A stretch of DNA of 34,351 nt from WHTB01 sp050699035 (GTDB lineage: Bacteria; Actinomycetota; Actinomycetes; Propionibacteriales; Nocardioidaceae), in assembly GCA_050699035.1 (NCBI GenBank), contig JBOHDE010000010.1, positions 1 through 34,351 of the forward strand, written 5' to 3'. Numbering within the stretch: position 1 is the first letter of the stretch; each line of letters opens with the position of its first letter. Both the position numbers and the translations under genes were made by a program. The notes under the pieces were generated by a model. That model was not told where the DNA came from, did not search any database, and worked only from the letters and a program-made list of their open reading frames with translations. This document shows, piece after piece, positions 6,406 through 15,384 of this stretch.

Positions 6406-9272
6406 GGTGCCACCACCCCAGAGGACGGAAGGCTGACCCGGTACGCGGAACGCTTCGGCGTGACGTGGCGCATCATGAACTCCGGGCGGCGCAGACCACC
6501 GGGGCCGGGGCCGGGGCGGGTCATCTCGAGCCAGCGGCGGTACACCTCGCGGGACTTGTCGACGTCGACCTCGACGTCGCCGTACTCGTCATCGGGATGG
6601 GCCTTCTCGATCCGCACCTTCTGGTGCCAACAGTGCATGCCCGACACCGGGTCCGGCTGGACCGGGAAGGCGAGGTTCTGGTGCACACCTGGGTCGTCCC
6701 AGTAGATCCGTTCGGAGTCGGGGTCATCGCTCGTGAACGGCTTGATCCCGTCGGTGTACCGGAGCCGCCAGATCCCGTTCTCGGACCGGTTGAGGTCGAC
6801 CTTGCCCATCGCCCATCGGCTGCCGGGGTGGCCCTCCTGCGTCCAACGGCCCATGTGATGCGACAGCCCCACCACACCGGGGCGGATCGCCTCGGTGGCC
6901 CAGACGCGGACGACGAGGTGGCCGATCTCGGTCGAGACCCGCACCAGGTCGCCGGTGGACAGGTCGAGGCCGTCGGCATCGGCCCGGTTGAACCACAGCG
7001 GATGGGTGTTGCTGATCTCGTTGAGGTACTTCGCGTTGCCCGAGCGGGTGTGGATCAGCGTGGGCAGGCGGAAGTTAGGCATCAGCACGAACTCGTCGTT
7101 CGAGCGGTCGATCTGCCGTGCCGACACGTGCGACTCGATGTAGCCCGGCGTTGCCTGCTCGGGCCAACCCCAGTCCGCGAGGGTGGTGGAGAACAGCTCC
7201 AGCTTGCGCGACGGAGACAGCCAGCCGGCGGTCTTGGTGCCATCCTCGTGTACGACACCCACCGCCCCGGCCTCACCGACCAACGGCGGCGCATGGTCCA
7301 TCGTGACCGGCTTGCGCAGCACACCCTTGTCGTCGGCAGTCGCCCCGTCGAGCTCCGCCTCGCTCAACGGTCGCTCGTCGAGGCGGTAGATGCCCTTCTC
7401 CACCTCGAAGACGCCGTACTTCCGCATGTACGCGAGTGGGGTGAGCCCCTGCTCCTCGGCCGCCTCCGGCAGACCGGGGACGCTGGTGCCGAACAGGGTG
7501 TCGTAGTACTCGTCCTGGGTCATCTTCTCGCCCGGGTGGGCCTTGGACTCGAAGTGCTTCCTGATCCCGAGGACACCGTCGGGATCGATCTGCCAGGAGA
7601 GCTCGAACCAGAACTCGTTCTCCTCCCATACCTCACCTGGGTTGGCGTCACGGCTGTCCTGAATCGGCATGCCACGCTGCTCCATGGCGACCCGTTGCAC
7701 CGGTTGCCGGAAAGCGAGCCACCGTGAGGTGTGCGTCTCGAAGGACATCGTGTCGTGGCGTTCCGACGCATGGCCCATCGGGAGCACGTAGTCCGCGAAG
7801 GTCGCCGACTCGCTCCACGTCGGGGTGAGCGCGACGTGGAGCCCCATCTTGCTCTCGTCCTTCAACACGTCGATCCAGGTGAACCCGTCCGGATTGACCC
7901 ACAGCGGGTTGTAGACCCGACTGAAGTAGACGTCGAGCTTGCCGCGACCGTCCTTGAGCAGGTGCGGCAGCAGGATGGACATCTCGTTGGTGGTGAGTGG
8001 ATACTCCGGCGGCCAGAGCAGCTCGCTCCAGATGTCGTTGGGCTCCGGCATGTCCGGGTAGTGCGCGATGAACTTGTCCCAACCGTTGGGGTGGGTGCCG
8101 CCGACGGTGCCGACACTGCCGGTCAGCACGTTCAGGAAGAACAGGCTCCGGGTGATCTGCCACCCGCCGAGGTTGCCTGCAGCGGCCGAACGCCAGGTGT
8201 GCGTCGCGAGCCGCGGACCCGCGTCGGCCACGATGCGCGCCAGCTCGGCGATCTGCTCGACCGCGACGTGGGCTTCCTGCGCGGCGTACTCGAAGGTGTA
8301 CTTCGCATAGTCGTCGGTCAACCGGTCGAGGAACACCTCGAACTCCTTGGGGGCGTCCGGATGCAGCCGCTCGAGGTAGACGTCCCAGTTGACCCAGCGC
8401 CGGATGTACTCCTTGTCGATCGCGCCCGTGCGCAGCAGGTACGAGGAGACGGACAAGAAGATCGCTGCCTCGCTGCCGGGCCACGGCGAGATCCACAGGT
8501 CCGCGAGCGACGCGGTGTTGGACAGCCGCAGGTCCAGGACCACCAGCTTGGCGCCGTCCTGCTTGGCCTCCATGATGCGCTGGGCGTGCGGGTTGAAGTA
8601 GTGCCCGGTCTCCAGGTGGCTCGACAGTAGGAGCATCACCTTCGCGTTCGCGTAGTCCGGGGACGGTCGGTCGTAGCCCATCCAGTGGGTGTACCCGCTG
8701 CGACCACCCGAGGAGCAGACGTTCGTGTGGCTGTTGTGCCCGTCCACGCCCCATGCCTGCAGGACCCGCTCGGCGAAGCCGTCCTCGCCAGGGCGACCGA
8801 CGTGGTACATCACCTCGTCCTTGCGGTCCTCGACGATGGCCTTGCGGATCCGGCCCGCGATGTCGGCCACCGCCTCGTCCCAGGAGACTCGCTCGAACTG
8901 GCCCGACCCGCGCTCGCCGACCCGCTTCAGGGGGTGGAGGATCCGGTCCGGGTCGTGCACCTGGTTGATCGTCGCGGGGCCCTTGGCGCAGTTCCGGCCA
9001 CGGGACCCCGGATGGGCCGGGTTCCCCTCGAACTTCTTGATCGACAGGTCCTCATGGTCCACGTAGGCCAGCAGCCCGCAGGAAGACTCACAGTTGAAGC
9101 AGATCGTCGGGATCAGCGAGTACGAGTGGGGCACCTTGCGCGGGTGCGCCTTCGCGTCGTACTCGATGTGGTTGTCCCAGGTCTCCGGGGGCGGGAAGTT
9201 CCGGAGCCGTTCGTGCGTGCGCGCACCGGGAAGCGGGACTTCCTGCGTCTCACGATCCTGCTCAGCCGACAT
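6402..9272 (-). CDS. Molybdopterin (Mo-bisMGD) oxidoreductase, SoeA-like catalytic subunit
   Basis: The 956-residue protein has an N-terminal [4Fe-4S] motif (Cys58, Cys61, Cys65, Cys95 followed by 'AKGPA'), the large molybdopterin-binding domains, and a C-terminal dinucleotide-binding domain. 'NVCSSGGR' (Cys186) is in the position of the usual Mo ligand in this superfamily. There is no twin-arginine signal, so it should be cytoplasmic. The order catalytic subunit, four-cluster ferredoxin and NrfD-type anchor matches SoeABC, the cytoplasm-facing sulfite dehydrogenase; the N-terminal sequence style also resembles that group. SuyAB and a sulfite exporter nearby support sulfite as substrate. Alternatives are another member of the complex Fe-S molybdoenzyme family, such as a formate or polysulfide enzyme. 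Start: ATG with GGAAGGGAAG about 6 nt upstream. Confidence 0.8.
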   Translation of the reverse strand: MSAEQDRETQEVPLPGARTHERLRNFPPPETWDNHIEYDAKAHPRKVPHSYSLIPTICFNCESSCGLLAYVDHEDLSIKKFEGNPAHPGSRGRNCAKGPATINQVHDPDRILHPLKRVGERGSGQFERVSWDEAVADIAGRIRKAIVEDRKDEVMYHVGRPGEDGFAERVLQAWGVDGHNSHTNVCSSGGRSGYTHWMGYDRPSPDYANAKVMLLLSSHLETGHYFNPHAQRIMEAKQDGAKLVVLDLRLSNTASLADLWISPWPGSEAAIFLSVSSYLLRTGAIDKEYIRRWVNWDVYLERLHPDAPKEFEVFLDRLTDDYAKYTFEYAAQEAHVAVEQIAELARIVADAGPRLATHTWRSAAAGNLGGWQITRSLFFLNVLTGSVGTVGGTHPNGWDKFIAHYPDMPEPNDIWSELLWPPEYPLTTNEMSILLPHLLKDGRGKLDVYFSRVYNPLWVNPDGFTWIDVLKDESKMGLHVALTPTWSESATFADYVLPMGHASERHDTMSFETHTSRWLAFRQPVQRVAMEQRGMPIQDSRDANPGEVWEENEFWFELSWQIDPDGVLGIRKHFESKAHPGEKMTQDEYYDTLFGTSVPGLPEAAEEQGLTPLAYMRKYGVFEVEKGIYRLDERPLSEAELDGATADDKGVLRKPVTMDHAPPLVGEAGAVGVVHEDGTKTAGWLSPSRKLELFSTTLADWGWPEQATPGYIESHVSARQIDRSNDEFVLMPNFRLPTLIHTRSGNAKYLNEISNTHPLWFNRADADGLDLSTGDLVRVSTEIGHLVVRVWATEAIRPGVVGLSHHMGRWTQEGHPGSRWAMGKVDLNRSENGIWRLRYTDGIKPFTSDDPDSERIYWDDPGVHQNLAFPVQPDPVSGMHCWHQKVRIEKAHPDDEYGDVEVDVDKSREVYRRWLEMTRPGPGPGGLRRPEFMMRHVTPKRSAYRVSLPSSGVVAP

Positions 9273-9314
9273 GACTCTTCCCTTCCACGTACTCGGATGC
9301 GGAGGCAGGTACGG

Positions 9315-10832
9315 TCACGAGAGTGGTGGGTCCTGTCCGGCGCGGACGAAGACGCTCTCGTAGGCCAGCAGCGCGGGTTGGACAGCCAACCCCGCGAGCG
9401 CCACGAGGACGACGGACATGCCGGCCAGCGCGAGCCCGCCGAGGACGAGCGCGACCACAGTCGGGAGGACGGCGGCCCACCAGAACGTCCCGGCGTACCG
9501 CCCGCTGGTGACGATGTGCGCTGCCACTGCGGCCTGACGGCTCGGGTGCTTGCCGGAGTACTCGAGCCCGAGGATCAGCAGGTGCAGGACCGCCGAGGCG
9601 ACGAACACCACGGTGATCAGCTTCCACGCAGCGTCGGTCAGGTCGGCGAAGACTCCGGCGACGGCGAGAGCCCCGCTCCCAACCATCATCGCCTGCGCCA
9701 GGAGGTGCCAGAACAGCACCGGGGACTGCCATAGGTCGCGGCCCTCGGCCTGCCCGAACAGGAACGCGGTGTAGCCGGCCATCAGCGCGCTGACCGGGAT
9801 CCCCAGCACAGCCAGCACCGTCATCAACCAGCCGATGTCGAGGGCCGCGGCCAGCAGCCACAGGAGCGCTCCACCCGAGAACGCCGTCAGGACGTAGGCG
9901 CCCAGCACCAGCCACGAACTGAGGTTGGACTTCAAGAAGATGTAGAGGAACCGCTCCGGACGCTTGAGGTCCCAGACCAGGAGCCCGCCGGTGGTCGCCG
10001 CACCGAAGAGCCCGAGGAGCGGCGCCACAAAGTCGCCCAAGGCGCCCAGGTCGACACCGAGGAGAACGGCGAGGGCGGCCAGTGCGAGTGCACCTGCGCC
10101 GACACCCTTCGTCCACAAGTAGGTGACGACCTTCCAGCCCCACGGACGAGGGTGCGCGGTGTTCAGCGTGGTCCGCGCCTTCGTCGCCGGGTCTCCCGGA
10201 AGGTCGCCAGCGGTCGTCAGCCGGTGCGCGTCGGGCTTCGCCCAGATGTAGGTGTCGTCGACCGGCGCAGCCAACGGGTCGAGCACCGCACGATCCGCAC
10301 CGAGGTAGAACACGTTCGGTCCCGTGTTCTGCTCCGGCGACCGGACCTGGGTCTGCTGCGTCGACACGAGCCGGGAGATCCCGCTGGTCGGGTCGTCGAG
10401 GTCACCGACCCAGATCGAGTGCGTCGGGCACACCACGACACAGGCGGGCTCGAGGTCTTCGTCGATCCGGTGTGCACAGAAGTTGCACTTCGCTGCGGTG
10501 TTGGTATCCGCGTCGATATAGATCGCGTCGTACGGGCAACCCTGCATGCAGCTCTTGCAGCCGATACACCTGTCCCGGTCGAAGTCGACGATGCCATCGT
10601 CACGCTTGAACAGCGCCTGGGTCGGGCAGATCTTCACGCACGGAGCATCGGTGCAGTGGTTGCACCGCATCACACCGAAGTCCCTCGTGGTGGCGGGGAA
10701 CTCGCCCTGGTCGACGTACTTCACCCAGGTGCGGAACTGCCCGACAGGCACCTCGTGCTCCGTCTTGCAAGCCACCGTGCACGCATGACATCCGATGCAC
10801 GTGCGCTGGTCGATCGCAAAGCCGTACTGCAC
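9315..10832 (-). CDS. Fused 4Fe-4S ferredoxin / NrfD-PsrC-type membrane anchor (SoeB-SoeC-like)
   Basis: A 505-residue fusion. Residues 1-190 form a four-cluster ferredoxin-type electron-transfer subunit: 'CIGCHACTVAC' (first Cys at 12), 'CNHCTDAPC', 'CIGCKSCMQGC' and 'CNFCAHR...CVVVCP'. The rest is an NrfD/PsrC-type quinone-reactive domain with about eight membrane helices, beginning near 'VVTYLWTKGVGAGALAL'. Electrons would pass from the molybdoenzyme through the clusters to menaquinone. In most relatives these are two genes. I chose GTG 10832 (GGGGAG 13 nt upstream) because longer versions would translate through the promoter and operator at 10867-10904, and the family normally begins at this 'QYGFAIDQR' segment. 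It precedes the catalytic-subunit gene by 42 nt. Confidence 0.87.
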   Translation of the reverse strand: MQYGFAIDQRTCIGCHACTVACKTEHEVPVGQFRTWVKYVDQGEFPATTRDFGVMRCNHCTDAPCVKICPTQALFKRDDGIVDFDRDRCIGCKSCMQGCPYDAIYIDADTNTAAKCNFCAHRIDEDLEPACVVVCPTHSIWVGDLDDPTSGISRLVSTQQTQVRSPEQNTGPNVFYLGADRAVLDPLAAPVDDTYIWAKPDAHRLTTAGDLPGDPATKARTTLNTAHPRPWGWKVVTYLWTKGVGAGALALAALAVLLGVDLGALGDFVAPLLGLFGAATTGGLLVWDLKRPERFLYIFLKSNLSSWLVLGAYVLTAFSGGALLWLLAAALDIGWLMTVLAVLGIPVSALMAGYTAFLFGQAEGRDLWQSPVLFWHLLAQAMMVGSGALAVAGVFADLTDAAWKLITVVFVASAVLHLLILGLEYSGKHPSRQAAVAAHIVTSGRYAGTFWWAAVLPTVVALVLGGLALAGMSVVLVALAGLAVQPALLAYESVFVRAGQDPPLS

Positions 10833-10866
10833 CGGTGGTTTCCCGTCTCCCCGCTCAGTGGATAGA

Positions 10867-10904
10867 GGTCTGTCCATTGAAGCATGGCTGGAGTCACGCA
10901 GCAA
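10867..10904 (-). promoter_or_regulatory. Promoter with GntR operator for the molybdoenzyme operon
   Basis: On the minus strand: TTGCTG (10899-10904), 17 nt, TTCAAT (10876-10881), then directly the operator GGACAGACC (10867-10875). The block is nearly the same as the ABC-transporter promoter at 24252-24292: GTGGATAGAGGTCTGTCC and ATTGAAGCAT are shared, differing by a 3-nt insertion. This conserved unit probably drives the soeBC-like, soeA-like and mrp genes. The operator is a one-base variant of the perfect GGTCNGACC seen elsewhere. Confidence 0.65.
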
Positions 10905-10950
10905 GCGATGTCCGCCCCCGCCTGCGGCGCGCGGTGGTCAGGAGCTCGGG

Positions 10951-12471
10951 TCAGGAGCTCGTGGCCAGGTGCTGCTCGACTCGATGCCGAAGCTCCTCAG
11001 CTGCCGCAGCCAACGTCGCGGTCGCCTCCTGATGCCAGTCGGCACGCCGCGCTGCCGCGACCCGCGCGCCGGCGAGCGCGTCGCGCACGGGCTCCGGCGC
11101 TGGCCCGCCCAGCACGGTGTGCGCGGCAACGAAGCCGTGTGGGTCCAGGGCACGGCGAACCTGGTCGTCACTGAGTCCGGCCGTCCGCTCGAGTACGTCC
11201 TCGGACGCTTCGTCGAGGAGGTCGGCACCGACGTCCTGCGGGCGAACGCCACGTTGGACAGCCAGGCCGACCAACCTGCCCACCACGCGGTGTGCCGTGC
11301 GGAAGTCGAGCTCGGTCTCCCTGTGCAGGACAGCCGCGAGCTCGGTCGCCGTCGAGAACCCGGCCCCGGCACGCTGAGCCATCCGTTCCCGGTTGACCGT
11401 CAGCGACCCCAGCGTGCCGGTGAGAAGCTCGAGCGAGTTGGCGACCTCCTCGCAGGAACGCAACGTCGGGGGCACCATCTCCTCCTCGACGTCCTTGATG
11501 TCCCCGAAGTTCGTGTTGTGAAGCGCTCCGAACGCCGCGACCATATCACCGACCGCGTGGGCTGCTCGGGCGCGGACGTACTCGAACGGGTAGGCGTTCT
11601 TCTTCTGCGGCATCATGCTGCTCGAGCCGGCGAATGCGTCCCCGATCTCGACGAGTCCGAACTCGTCTGTGTGCCAGACGTACAGGTCCTCGCACAGCCG
11701 GCTCAGGGTGGTCGCCAGGTTCGCCAGTGCCGCTGTCGTCTCCAAGGCGTAGTCGCCCGAAGCCACGCAGTCGATGGTGTTCACCCTCACCTCGTCGAAC
11801 CCCAGCAGGTCGGCGACGAGCTGGCGATCGATCGGGTAGGAGGTGCCGGCCAGCGCCCCGCACCCCAGCGTGCACGCGTTCGTGGTTCGGTAGGCGCTCT
11901 GGATCCGGCCGGCATCTCGATCCAGCGCATCGACGACCCCCAGCAGGTAGTGACCCAGCGTCGAGGGCTGTGCCGGCTGCAGGTGCGTCCACTGCGGCAT
12001 CACGGTGTCGCCCTCTACCTCGGCGATGTCCAGCAAGCAGTCAGTCAGTCGTGCCAACCGCTCGCTGACCGTGAGAATGCGGGTCCGCAGCGCCATCCTT
12101 GTCAATGGCTCCGGCCGGGTCCGGGCGAGGTTGATCTGTCCAGCGGCATCCGGGCCGGCGAGCTGCGCGAGGCGGTTCTCCACGTGCGAGTAGAAGTACT
12201 CGTACGCGGGGTTGAACTCGACGAACGCTGCAGCTCCCTCTGACGACATGCGCTCAAGCGCCTTGAGAAGACTCGACACGTGTTCTGGTCGCACGACTCC
12301 CGTGTCAGCCAGCATCAGCGCCCACGCTGTGTTTGTCTCCAGCAGGGCGTCGAAGTAGTTGTCGAGCATGAACCTGAAGCTGGGCTCGAGCACGGTGCGG
12401 GTATAGACGGCCCCGGGTGGAGCGGAGAGCCGATGACGCGAAATCGAGTCAGTCTCTTCTGTGGAGGGCAT
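10951..12471 (-). CDS. Argininosuccinate lyase-family C-N (or related) lyase releasing fumarate
   Basis: The 506-residue protein belongs to the fumarase/aspartase superfamily: 'THLQPAQP' (162-169, catalytic His region) and the flexible-loop signature 'GSSSMMPQKKN' (282-292) are intact. It is slightly longer than biosynthetic ArgH (about 460-480). The ArgH segment normally reading 'SRNDQ' is here 'ARTRPEPLTR' (116-125), so arginine-type specificity is unlikely; EDDS lyase shows that ArgH relatives can cleave N-substituted aspartates. The expected product is fumarate, and dedicated fumarase and Sdh/Frd genes lie in the same regulon. The leaving group, perhaps a sulfonated amine, is inferred. 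ATG 12471 has GGGGAAGAAG just upstream. It is divergent from gntR. Confidence 0.82.
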   Translation of the reverse strand: MPSTEETDSISRHRLSAPPGAVYTRTVLEPSFRFMLDNYFDALLETNTAWALMLADTGVVRPEHVSSLLKALERMSSEGAAAFVEFNPAYEYFYSHVENRLAQLAGPDAAGQINLARTRPEPLTRMALRTRILTVSERLARLTDCLLDIAEVEGDTVMPQWTHLQPAQPSTLGHYLLGVVDALDRDAGRIQSAYRTTNACTLGCGALAGTSYPIDRQLVADLLGFDEVRVNTIDCVASGDYALETTAALANLATTLSRLCEDLYVWHTDEFGLVEIGDAFAGSSSMMPQKKNAYPFEYVRARAAHAVGDMVAAFGALHNTNFGDIKDVEEEMVPPTLRSCEEVANSLELLTGTLGSLTVNRERMAQRAGAGFSTATELAAVLHRETELDFRTAHRVVGRLVGLAVQRGVRPQDVGADLLDEASEDVLERTAGLSDDQVRRALDPHGFVAAHTVLGGPAPEPVRDALAGARVAAARRADWHQEATATLAAAAEELRHRVEQHLATSS

Positions 12472-12569
12472 GCTTCTTCCCCGTCGGATGCCTCGCGGCC
12501 TCGGTTGACCTGATCCACATTACGTGCCCTCGACGGCGAGGAGGCATGGGGTCGTCAGGGGAGGTAAGA

Positions 12570-12590
12570 AGTCAGACCTGCGGTTATGAT
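12570..12590 (+). promoter_or_regulatory. gntR promoter with overlapping operator
   Basis: AGTCAGACCT (12570-12579) carries the GTC-N-GAC core of the locus operator, and TATGAT (12585-12590) is a good -10 element reading into gntR. The operator lies in the spacer just upstream of the -10, so a bound regulator would exclude polymerase (autorepression). I see no good -35. The same site lies about 90 nt before the divergent lyase gene and may control it as well. Confidence 0.55.
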
Positions 12591-12619
12591 GGTGCCCTCA
12601 GTCAGCCTCGAAAGGTCGC

Positions 12620-13405
12620 GTGGGTTCAATGGCTACGGACATCGCGCCGGTCGACTCCGACGATTGGCGCCCGGTCGGCGGCGGGACGCTCAACTCGCGC
12701 ATCCGTCTCGAAATCCTGCGGTTCATGACGACGCACAAGCTCGCAGCCGGTGACCGCCTCCCGTCGGAGCGAGAGCTCGCCGCCACGCTGCGGGTGAGCC
12801 GCCCCTCCCTGCGGGAGGCCGTTCGCTCCTTGCATGCCGAAGGGCGCCTCGTGGTGAAGCACGGCCAAGGAGTCTTCGTCGCCGAGCCGGCCGCCCAGCG
12901 GACTCTGAGAGAGTCGATGGCCAGACTGGACCACAACCTGTCGGAGCTGTTCGCGATGCGCGAGGTGCTCGAGGTTCCTGCTGCGCAGTGGGCGGCCCAG
13001 AAGCAGGACAGCATCGCGCTCGAGGCTGTCCAGGCTGCCTTCGAGCAGCTCGACAGTGCGCTCGCCGAGGAGCCCAAGAGCTATGACCGGCTCCAGCAGC
13101 TCGACGCGGAGTTCCACATCCGGATCGTGCAAGCCGCCGGGAACCGCCTGCTCGAGCAGACGCAGGGAGTGCTGAACGAGCTGATGCGGACGGGCATGCA
13201 GACCACGTTGGCGATCGAAGGGCGCGCCGAGCAGTCCAGACAGGAGCACCAGCGGATTCTGGACGCCCTCTTCCGAGGTGACGCGAAGTCTGCGGCAAGG
13301 GCCGCACGGGCACATGTCAAGAGCGCCGGCAAGGCTGCGAACCTACGGATCCAGGAAGTGACGGCGGAAGGCATCGCCGCTGCCGAGACGACTGCGTCGG
13401 AGTGA
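12620..13405 (+). CDS. GntR-family (FadR subfamily, FCD domain) transcriptional regulator
   Basis: The 261-residue protein has an N-terminal winged helix-turn-helix (about 24-88: 'GDRLPSERELAATLRVSRPSLREAVRSL') and a helical FCD effector domain (about 95-245). Candidate metal/effector residues there are Asp and His in 'DAEFH', His in 'QEHQRI' and His in 'RAHVKS'. FadR-type regulators bind short palindromes of the TGGTCNGACCA kind and usually release DNA on binding an organic acid. Exactly such sites recur at six promoters here, making this the likely master regulator of the locus. Start: GTG 12620 has AAAGG 4 nt upstream; ATG 12629 is an alternative. Its stop abuts the stop of the convergent exporter gene. 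Confidence 0.93.
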   Translation: MGSMATDIAPVDSDDWRPVGGGTLNSRIRLEILRFMTTHKLAAGDRLPSERELAATLRVSRPSLREAVRSLHAEGRLVVKHGQGVFVAEPAAQRTLRESMARLDHNLSELFAMREVLEVPAAQWAAQKQDSIALEAVQAAFEQLDSALAEEPKSYDRLQQLDAEFHIRIVQAAGNRLLEQTQGVLNELMRTGMQTTLAIEGRAEQSRQEHQRILDALFRGDAKSAARAARAHVKSAGKAANLRIQEVTAEGIAAAETTASE

Positions 13406-14164
13406 TCAGCCGATCAGCGAACGCACTGCCTGGAGCGACGACGCCACCCCGCTGGCCACGATCACCCCGATCGTGAGCCGTCTGAACAGCACGTACGGCA
13501 GCCGCGGGCCGAGTGCGACCCCGAGAAGGTTCCCGGCCAGTCCGATCGGGACCCACACCAGCAGCGCCGACCACACCCAACCAGACGGTGCCTGACCCAG
13601 CTGCGACAAGATCAGCAGGGTCACCACGTTCCCGAGGACGAAGTAGACGGCAAGATCGGCCACTATGTTCCGAGCGGTGGCTCGGTCACCGGTCAGAAGC
13701 AGGGCAGGTGGCACCCCGTTCAGACTCGTGGTCACCCCCAGGAACCCGCCCATCCCACCAGCCACGAGCACCAGCGAGGGGCTCGACTCACGGCCCTGCG
13801 CATGGCTGCTCCCCTGCGCGACTGCGGCCACGGCCACCAGCGTCACGACCCCGGCCCCCAGCTGGATCACCTCAGTGTCGAGGCGGCCACGGGTGACCAC
13901 GCCCAGCAGAATCCCTGGCAAGCTGCCCACCAGCAGCAGACGCGACCTGGCCCAGTTCACGTCTCCGTGTCTCCGTGCGACGACGCTGATCCGGCTCGCC
14001 AGTCCGACGACCAGGTTGATGACGACGACGTCGCCGAGCGGGACCCCGACCAGGAGCAACAACGGCAGCGCCACGAGCCCGTACGCGAATCCGACGACGC
14101 CGGCCAAGAACGTGGCCGAAAGGATCACCAACGCGCCGAGCGCCAGAATGGAAGGGTCAACCAC
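13406..14164 (-). CDS. TauE/SafE-family sulfite exporter
   Basis: The 252-residue membrane protein has about eight hydrophobic helices and the two-repeat TauE/SafE (DUF81) layout: 'FLAGVVGFAYGLVALPLLLL' near the N-terminus and 'GMGGFLGVTTSLNGVPPALLL' at mid-length. Members export sulfite or sulfoacetate or take up related anions. It follows suyAB by 60 nt on the same strand, and coupling of a sulfo-lyase with a TauE-type exporter is a known arrangement for removing toxic sulfite. The start is GTG 14164 with only weak Shine-Dalgarno sequence. The 3' end abuts the stop codon of gntR; no terminator hairpin is visible between them. Confidence 0.87.
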   Translation of the reverse strand: MVDPSILALGALVILSATFLAGVVGFAYGLVALPLLLLVGVPLGDVVVINLVVGLASRISVVARRHGDVNWARSRLLLVGSLPGILLGVVTRGRLDTEVIQLGAGVVTLVAVAAVAQGSSHAQGRESSPSLVLVAGGMGGFLGVTTSLNGVPPALLLTGDRATARNIVADLAVYFVLGNVVTLLILSQLGQAPSGWVWSALLVWVPIGLAGNLLGVALGPRLPYVLFRRLTIGVIVASGVASSLQAVRSLIG

Positions 14165-14223
14165 GCGGCGGCCCCGACACGAACGCCGGCGAGTGCGCCG
14201 CCGTCAGCACGAGCTCCGCGGCA

Positions 14224-15384
14224 TCACGCGCTTCGGTACAGCTTGGTGATGGTGAACTCACGATGACCGAGGGACTCGGCCGCGGTCAGTCGGCCGTTGA
14301 TCGTCCGCTCGACGATGTCGATGAGCTCGTCACCAGCGTCCTCGACCGACCGCCCACGCGTGAGCATGTCTGAGCAGTCGACGTCCATGTGGTCGGCCAT
14401 GGACACAGCCGTCTTGGGGTTGGCCGTGATCTTCACGACTGGCTGGATCGGATTCCCGATCACGTTGCCCTGACCGGTCGGGAAGAGGTTGACCACCCCA
14501 CCGGCGGCAGCCATCAATGTCACGCACTCCGCCGCGGCCGATGACGTGTCCATGAAGTGGAGCCCGGCTCGAGTCGGCGCTTCGGCCGGAGCCAGCGCAC
14601 CCACGACCGGCGCGGTCCCCGTCTTGACGATGTTGCCCATCGCCTTCTCTTCGATGGTCGAGAGCCCGCCGGCGATGTTTCCCTGGGTCGGCTGCGAGCC
14701 GAGGAGGTTGGCACCGGTGGCCTCGATCATCTCGATGTAGCCGTCGTAGAACTCCTGGAACCGGTTGCGCACCGAGTCGTCGATGCAGCGCTCGGCGATC
14801 AGGTGTTCACCACCGGTCAGCTCGCTCGTCTCGCCGAAGATCATCGTGCCGCCCGCCTCGACCCACTTGTCGCTGAGGTACGCCGTGATGCGGCAGGACC
14901 CGAGGCCGGTCGTGGTATCCGACTCGCCGTCCTTGGTGGTGAGCAAGATCTCGGAACGCTCCACCGGCTCCCGCTGGAGCTCGCTGGCCTCCTGCATGTA
15001 CCCCTGCGCGACGCGAGCGGCGCGCTCGATGACCGACAGGTCGCCGAGCCCCTCGATCGAGATGCCTTCGACCGGCTTGCCGCCCTTCGCGATGCCTTCG
15101 ACGATCCGGTTCGTCCAGTTCGGCTCGATGCCGATGACGACCACCGCTGCCACGTTGGGGTTCGAACCGGTCCCGATCAGGGTCCGGAAGGTCAGGTCGA
15201 GGTCCGCTCCGAACTGGAGCCGCCCGAACGCGTGTGGCAGTGCCAGGGTGCCGGGGACCAGTGCGGCGACTCCTTCGGCCGCCGCGTTGGACAGGTCGTC
15301 AACCGGCAGGATGGCGACATGGTTTCTGGTGCCGACGGCGCCGTTGGGACGACGGAAACCGGTCAGGCGACGCTGTTCTGCCAC
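14224..15384 (-). CDS. suyB: (2R)-3-sulfolactate sulfo-lyase, large subunit
   Basis: The 386-residue protein is a UxaA-family lyase large subunit. Segments characteristic of SuyB are present: 'ILPVDDLSNAA', 'LPHAFGRLQFGADL', 'GTGSNPNVAAVVVIGIEP', 'FGETSELTGGEH', 'GNIAGGLSTIEEKAMGNI', 'FPTGQGNVIGNPI' and the C-terminal 'NGRLTAAESLGHREF'. SuyAB removes sulfite from sulfolactate, giving pyruvate, in the cytoplasm. Other UxaA-family enzymes are hydro-lyases (altronate, galactarate), but the separate SAF-domain subunit and adjacent sulfite exporter favour desulfonation. The GTG start overlaps the end of suyA by 22 nt. A modified acid substrate, such as a C4 sulfonate, cannot be excluded. Confidence 0.87.
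   Translation of the reverse strand: MAEQRRLTGFRRPNGAVGTRNHVAILPVDDLSNAAAEGVAALVPGTLALPHAFGRLQFGADLDLTFRTLIGTGSNPNVAAVVVIGIEPNWTNRIVEGIAKGGKPVEGISIEGLGDLSVIERAARVAQGYMQEASELQREPVERSEILLTTKDGESDTTTGLGSCRITAYLSDKWVEAGGTMIFGETSELTGGEHLIAERCIDDSVRNRFQEFYDGYIEMIEATGANLLGSQPTQGNIAGGLSTIEEKAMGNIVKTGTAPVVGALAPAEAPTRAGLHFMDTSSAAAECVTLMAAAGGVVNLFPTGQGNVIGNPIQPVVKITANPKTAVSMADHMDVDCSDMLTRGRSVEDAGDELIDIVERTINGRLTAAESLGHREFTITKLYRSA

Noticed and set aside
7648..8754. Minus-strand 368-codon frame within the molybdoenzyme gene
   Set aside because: Out-of-frame shadow of the real gene, Arg/Ala/Pro-rich.
12503..12510. GGTTGACC as an additional GntR operator before the lyase gene
   Set aside because: The half sites are one base too close compared with GGTCNGACC, and it lacks the promoter geometry of the other sites.
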